Source: Niallia sp. Man26
GTDB lineage: Bacteria > Bacillota > Bacilli > Bacillales > Cytobacillaceae
Length of the DNA: 64,000 nucleotides
Assembly (NCBI RefSeq): GCF_022049065.2
Contig: NZ_CP095743.1
Coordinates: forward strand, 511,001-575,000
Direction of reading: 5' to 3'
The notes beneath the pieces were generated by a model. It saw nothing but the letters and a program-made list of their open reading frames with translations, made no database searches and was not told the origin of the DNA. The position numbers and the translations under genes are program-made. Of this stretch, positions 59,827-64,000 are shown in pieces (position 1 is the stretch's first letter; every line of letters begins with the position of its first letter).

Positions 59827-60987
59827 TTACCAAATAACTTCTACCCACTCAGGGTGATCAATAAATGGATTGCGGTTATGCTGATAATCTTGATAAATTA
59901 CTTCATTCCTGTTTCTTTCAAAATCGTCAACAGGATCAAGTTCGTTCCAGCGCTTCAATGTGGACAGTTTGCCATGGAGCGGGGCAGAACCGTTATTCAC
60001 ACTTTCTGTTACCTCTAAGTCAAGTTCGCCGCTATCACCTTCATAGCGCACAGCCATATAAAATATCATACGTGCAATGTCGCCTTTAACTTCATCCCGC
60101 GGTTCCCAAGAATCGCTGTCAGCATATGTATCTGGCGCTTCTTTTTGGGCAGTTCCTCCATCATCAAAATCCTTGTTGCCACGTGATGAATTAACGGAAA
60201 CATCAGTAGGTCGCAAGTGATGCAGATCTGTTCCTGCTCCCATTGCTGTGCCAAAGTCACCATGGGATTTCGCCCATACATGCTCTCTGTTCCATGAATC
60301 GACACCGCTGCCGTTAGTCGTTTTGCTTTGCGATCTGCCTGTATAAAGCAGAATGACGTTATTGCTGTTGTTAGGGTTTTCATCTGTATGACGCAGCGCA
60401 TCCCAAACCGCGCTGTAGGAAAGCTCTGTATGATCATCAATAATCTCATGTAAAGCAGTTTTTAAAGCTTCGCCAGTTTTACCTGAGGCACTGTTATAGT
60501 AACCTTCATAGTTCTCAGAAGGTGTAGGTGTGCTTCCTGTATCTTCTTCAGGCTCTTCGGGCAATTCCCCTGCAGCACTTATTGACATAGCTGTTACATT
60601 TTTTAAACCTGGATGAGAGAAGTAGGCGGCAGTGCTGCCAGTCACTTTTATTTTCGTGCCAATTAATTCCGGATTCGTTTTTAGTCCAAAGCTTCCTCGA
60701 AAGGAGGAGGGAATTTGAACATAAAGCATGGAGCCAGTTGCTTTCTCTGCTGGACTGTCTGCGAGTGCTAGGGCATAATCGTCAGAGAAGCTGCTCGTCT
60801 GAATGGAGGAAGCTGAAATGGGCTTTCCGACTATGTAACCTTCTACTGTCTGAACTGACCCGTTTTGAGTTTTAATTGCATTCGTTACGGAAAGAGTGGC
60901 TGCTCTCGGTGAAACTGTGAAATAAGACGACACCGCTATAGCAGCGATTACTGCAAGCAAAACAAAAATTTTTGAGCTTTTTTTCAT
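59827..60987 (-). CDS. Secreted endonuclease I family nuclease
   Basis: 386 residues. Signal peptide (about 1-29, ending SPRAA). An N-terminal OB-fold-like domain (about 35-140, VEGYIVGKPISASSIQTSSF) as in YhcR-type nucleases, a Thr/Pro/Glu linker, then endonuclease I (about 165-385) with WNREHVWAKSHGDFG, TDLHHLRPTD and SRGNKDFDDGG. It should degrade extracellular DNA or RNA for nutrients, like B. subtilis YurI (Bsn), but has the extra domain. ATG at 60987 follows GGGAGG; the ATG at 61005 precedes that site. Confidence 0.88.
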   Translation of the reverse strand: MKKSSKIFVLLAVIAAIAVSSYFTVSPRAATLSVTNAIKTQNGSVQTVEGYIVGKPISASSIQTSSFSDDYALALADSPAEKATGSMLYVQIPSSFRGSFGLKTNPELIGTKIKVTGSTAAYFSHPGLKNVTAMSISAAGELPEEPEEDTGSTPTPSENYEGYYNSASGKTGEALKTALHEIIDDHTELSYSAVWDALRHTDENPNNSNNVILLYTGRSQSKTTNGSGVDSWNREHVWAKSHGDFGTAMGAGTDLHHLRPTDVSVNSSRGNKDFDDGGTAQKEAPDTYADSDSWEPRDEVKGDIARMIFYMAVRYEGDSGELDLEVTESVNNGSAPLHGKLSTLKRWNELDPVDDFERNRNEVIYQDYQHNRNPFIDHPEWVEVIW

Positions 60988-61178
60988 TTTCTGCCTCCCA
61001 TACAAAAATTAAATGCTCTTATAAAATAACATGTTTATATGGAGTAAGTTGTAGAAAAGTGTAAAGAATTTGCTATTATAAATTAATTTAGTAAATTATT
61101 TGAAAATTTACAGTTTTCTTATATAATAAAGTTATTCGTTTCGAATGGCGAAATATATGAAAAAGGGGAGAAGCTTAC

Positions 61179-62990
61179 ATGAATAAGCTGCAAGGTAAGA
61201 CGCTGGCAAGGAAGGATGTTTCTGTTGAAGAAACGTGGAACTTAACCGATTTATTTCCTTGTGAAAAAGCATGGAAAATGGAGCTCGATGCTATTACCCA
61301 AGACATGGAAAAGTTTGCTGAATATAGAGGAAGTCTTGGAAACAGTGCGATAAATTTACTTCAGTGCCTTCTTGAAAGGGATTCATTATCTGAACGGCTT
61401 TCCCGTGTACTTACATATGCAAGCTTGCTTCAATCCGCCGATGGGACAGACCCTAATAATCAAGCAAATGAGGCGATTGCGGCATCTGTTTATGCTGCTG
61501 CACGCGCAAATAATTCCTTTATTGATTCAGAAATACTTGCTCTATCGGAGAAGAAAGTCCGTGAGTTTATGAATCAAGAAAGCGGGTTGCAGGATTACAA
61601 AAAAACACTGGAGGATTTATTTGAGGCAAAAGCTCATATACTTTCCCCAGAAACAGAGGAAGCCTTAGCTGCATACAGTGAGATTCATGAAGCTCCTTAT
61701 ATGATTTACCAGCGCAGCAAAACATCAGATATGAGCTTCTCATCTTTTACAACAGCAGATGGAACAGAGTATCCTTTAACATTTAATTTATATGCAAAGT
61801 ATGAGGAGTCGCCTGATACGGAAATTCGCCGTAATGCCTATGACGCTTTCATTCAAACATTAAATCAGTACAAAAATACATATGCAGCTACATATGCAAC
61901 AGAAGTGAAGAAGCAAGTGGTTGAAGCCAGATTGCGTAACTATGATTCTGTTACAGATATGCTGTTATTTGAACAGCAAGTAACAAAGGAAATGTACCAT
62001 AACCAGCTTGACACAATATTAACAGAGCTTGCTCCTCATATGCGCCGCTACGCCGCATTAAAAAGACAAGCACTAGGTCTTGATAAATTGCTGTACAGTG
62101 ATCTAAAAGCTCCTCTTGATTCAGACTTTAATCCAGAAGTGACATATGATGAAGCAGCAGAGCTTGTGCTTGAAGCACTGCAGGTAATGGGGCCGGATTA
62201 TGCAGAAATTATGAGACAAGGACTGGAGAACCGCTGGGTAGACAGAGCAGATAATATTGGCAAGCGATCTGGCGCCTTTTGTTCAAGTCCATATGGAGCA
62301 CATCCGTATATTATGATGACATGGAATAATTCCATGCGAAATGCATTTACTCTTGCACATGAGCTCGGACATGCAGGACATTTCGTTTTGGCAGGACAGA
62401 ATCAGTCCATTTCTAATACACGTCCATCACGTTATTTTGTGGAAGCACCGTCAACCATGAACGAAATGCTGCTCAGCAGACATATTTTAGAAAAATCGGA
62501 TAATGACAGAATGCGTCGTTGGGTTATTCTCCAATCACTCGGGACATACTACCATAATTTTGTGACACATATATTGGAGGGAGAGCTGCAGCGCCGTATT
62601 TATGAACTTGCTGAAGCAGGAACACCGATAACCGCCAAACTGTTATGTGAACAAAATCTCGAGCTGCTTGCAGCATTTTGGGGCGACAGTGTGGAGTTGG
62701 ATGAGGGAGCAGGATTGACTTGGATGCGCCAGCCGCATTACTATATGGGTCTTTATCCGTATACGTATTCAGCAGGTCTGACAGCTTCCACTGCTGCTGC
62801 GTTAATGATTCAAAAAGAGGGTCAGCCTGCTGTAGATCGTTGGCTTGCGGCTCTTAAGGCAGGGGGAACAGTAAAACCTCTTGAATTAATGAAGCTTGCA
62901 AATGTAGATATGTCGACACCTGAACCTATCAGTACAGCGGTTGCTTATGTTGGCAGCTTAATAGATGAACTCGAACAAAACTTTTATTAA
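61179..62990 (+). CDS. pepF: Oligoendopeptidase F (M3B)
   Basis: 603 residues. The zinc site HELGHAGH lies near residue 400 (AFTLAHELGHAGHFVLAGQN), with the third ligand in FVEAPSTMNEMLLSRHIL. The N-terminal helical domain starts VEETWNLTDLFPCEKAWKME. It cleaves short peptides in the cytoplasm. ATG follows AAAGGGGAGAAG. A terminator ends the unit. Confidence 0.95.
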   Translation: MNKLQGKTLARKDVSVEETWNLTDLFPCEKAWKMELDAITQDMEKFAEYRGSLGNSAINLLQCLLERDSLSERLSRVLTYASLLQSADGTDPNNQANEAIAASVYAAARANNSFIDSEILALSEKKVREFMNQESGLQDYKKTLEDLFEAKAHILSPETEEALAAYSEIHEAPYMIYQRSKTSDMSFSSFTTADGTEYPLTFNLYAKYEESPDTEIRRNAYDAFIQTLNQYKNTYAATYATEVKKQVVEARLRNYDSVTDMLLFEQQVTKEMYHNQLDTILTELAPHMRRYAALKRQALGLDKLLYSDLKAPLDSDFNPEVTYDEAAELVLEALQVMGPDYAEIMRQGLENRWVDRADNIGKRSGAFCSSPYGAHPYIMMTWNNSMRNAFTLAHELGHAGHFVLAGQNQSISNTRPSRYFVEAPSTMNEMLLSRHILEKSDNDRMRRWVILQSLGTYYHNFVTHILEGELQRRIYELAEAGTPITAKLLCEQNLELLAAFWGDSVELDEGAGLTWMRQPHYYMGLYPYTYSAGLTASTAAALMIQKEGQPAVDRWLAALKAGGTVKPLELMKLANVDMSTPEPISTAVAYVGSLIDELEQNFY

Positions 62991-62998
62991 AGTTTGAA

Positions 62999-63030
62999 CA
63001 TCCTTGCAACTATTGCAAGGATGTTTTTTT
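62999..63030 (+). terminator. Terminator of pepF
   Basis: CATCCTTGCAA/TTGCAAGGATG stem and seven T residues. Confidence 0.9.
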
Positions 63031-63043
63031 ATGAAAAATAGGA

Positions 63044-63072
63044 TTGACACACTCCTGCTAATCTTATACATT
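63044..63072 (+). promoter_or_regulatory. Promoter of the acetate/succinate transporter
   Basis: TTGACA with TATACA at 15 bases or TACATT at 17 bases. Confidence 0.5.
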
Positions 63073-63106
63073 ACATAAGTATGTTTTTTTATTATAGGAG
63101 GAATTT

Positions 63107-63721
63107 ATGAGCAACAAGAACTATACCCAAGTAAAAATGGTGACGGCAGATCCATCTGCACTTGGACTATTCGGTCTGGCAATGGTGACATTGGTGGCAT
63201 CTTCACAAAAACTTGGTTTAACAGAAGGGTTATCTTTTATTCTGCCGTGGGCGTTCTTTTTGGGTGGATTGGCTCAATTGATCGCTGCTTTGCTTGATGC
63301 GAAGCATAATAATATTTTTGGAACAACTGCTTTTGCAGCATTTGGTCTATTCTGGTTTGGCGTAGGCTTTTCCTGGTTAATCCAACTTGGAGCGTTTGGC
63401 GAGGTATTGGCGCAAAATGTTGACCCTAAACAGCTGGGCTTTGCATTTATCGGCTATTTAATTTTCAGCCTTTTCATGACAATTGGGGCAATGGAAACAC
63501 ACAAGGTATTATTCTTTATCTTTGTTTTTATTGATATATTATTTATTGGATTGTCCTTAAGTTCTTTTGATGTGATGTATGAAGTGACACATATGATTGC
63601 AGGTGTGGCAGAGCTTTGTATTGCCCTGTTATCCTTCTATGGATGTGGCGCGATTGTGCTGAATACTCATTTTGGAAAAACGGTACTGCCAATCGGAAAA
63701 CCTTTTGGCGTTTTTAAATAA
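63107..63721 (+). CDS. GPR1/FUN34/SatP acetate/succinate transporter
   Basis: 204 residues with six helices. The family mark NPxxLGxxGxA appears as DPSALGLFGLAMVTLVASSQ, followed by FFLGGLAQLIAALLDAKHNN and TTAFAAFGLFWFGVGFSW. It is a proton-linked acetate or succinate channel/transporter in the cell membrane. ATG follows AGGAGG. Single gene. Confidence 0.88.
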   Translation: MSNKNYTQVKMVTADPSALGLFGLAMVTLVASSQKLGLTEGLSFILPWAFFLGGLAQLIAALLDAKHNNIFGTTAFAAFGLFWFGVGFSWLIQLGAFGEVLAQNVDPKQLGFAFIGYLIFSLFMTIGAMETHKVLFFIFVFIDILFIGLSLSSFDVMYEVTHMIAGVAELCIALLSFYGCGAIVLNTHFGKTVLPIGKPFGVFK

Positions 63722-63729
63722 GATTACGA

Positions 63730-63760
63730 AAAAGAGTCTATCTATAGGCTCTTTTTTTTC
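63730..63760 (+). terminator. Terminator of the acetate/succinate transporter gene
   Basis: AAAGAGTCTA/TAGGCTCTTT stem with TCTA loop and T-run. Confidence 0.85.
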
Positions 63761-63888
63761 TCAAAATAATTTATCTATATTAAAGCAATACCTAGAGGAT
63801 TTGTTGGCATTTCTAATGGAAAATTCTATAATATTTCGTTAAAATAAGTAATTGGCGATATAGTGACATGCTGATGATGGAGGTATAT

Positions 63889-64000
63889 ATGATTAGTGAG
63901 CTTCAAAAAAACATAAAAGACCTTTCGGAAGAGGAAGCAAAATCTTTGCTGCTGCAAACGGCTCTTTATTTGCAGATGATGAAGGACGCCGACCTCATTT
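63889..64000 (+). CDS. Unidentified protein, N-terminal part only
   Basis: The window ends after 37 codons: MISELQKNIKDLSEEEAKSL followed by LLQTALYLQMMKDADLI. Helical and acidic. The ATG is behind GGAGGT, so it looks real. Not enough is present to name it. Confidence 0.6.
   Translation, partial: MISELQKNIKDLSEEEAKSLLLQTALYLQMMKDADLI

Noticed and set aside
1..64000. CRISPR array, insertion sequence, prophage, tRNA or rRNA
   Set aside because: No regularly spaced repeats, transposase, integrase or structural-RNA pattern was found on reading.

Overview
The window comes from a spore-forming Bacillaceae (Bacillus in the wide sense, perhaps Niallia or a relative; genus not resolved). The evidence is close resemblance to Bacillus subtilis proteins (SinR, TreR, YfkM, YfkJ/I/H, YfkE, YfkD, YfkA, PdaA/YfjS, YfjP), SigB-type promoters, CcpA cre sites, strong AGGAGG ribosome sites, an SspO-like spore protein and low G+C. 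I see no rRNA, tRNA, CRISPR array, insertion sequence or prophage.

Layout. 1-8.1 kb: end of an MFS exporter, topB, two small conserved proteins, the flagellar stator operon motAB and the pseudouridine-degradation operon psuK-psuG. 8.1-10 kb: a biofilm-switch island with two SinR-type repressors, a 39-codon SinI-type anti-repressor directly behind a cyclic-di-GMP-I riboswitch, a zinc-ribbon protein and several SinR-type operators. 10.2-33.6 kb: a backbone in nearly the order of the B. subtilis treR-yfk-yfj region (treR, yfkM, yfkK, yfkJIH, yfkF, yfkE, yfkD, yfkA, a YfjT-like gene, pdaA, yfjP, a yfjO-like rlmD). It carries insertions: a second methionine aminopeptidase, a metal ATPase with a structured leader, a YczE-type membrane protein, a class I fumarase and a wall-anchored GH43 arabinanase with AraR-like and cre sites. 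yfkF is frameshifted, and treP/treA, which flank treR in B. subtilis, are absent.

33.7-40.7 kb: a catabolite-controlled sorbitol operon: sorbitol-6-P dehydrogenase, PRD regulator, GutM, EIIC, EIIBC, EIIA, then a fructose-6-phosphate aldolase-like enzyme and a HAD phosphatase behind an internal terminator-like hairpin. The EIIA lacks the usual phosphohistidine. 40.9-47.8 kb: a short-chain dehydrogenase and a complete nitrite operon (nirB, nirD, fused uroporphyrinogen methyltransferase/synthase, sirohydrochlorin chelatase, nirC) behind an Fnr/Rex-type palindrome. Siroheme synthesis is thus encoded beside the enzyme that needs it.

47.9-64 kb: an ankyrin lipoprotein and two tandem cytosine-deaminase-like amidohydrolases divergent from a DeoR regulator; GyrI-like and VOC proteins; an aromatic-acid transporter; a 798-residue two-part polyprenyl synthase with aspartate-rich motifs in both halves; a 25-residue membrane peptide; YdbC; an MFS exporter; an SspO-like peptide; a secreted endonuclease; oligoendopeptidase F; an acetate/succinate transporter; and the start of an unidentified gene.

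The most unusual element is the c-di-GMP riboswitch in front of a stand-alone sinI, which would tie a second messenger directly to the SinI/SinR biofilm switch.
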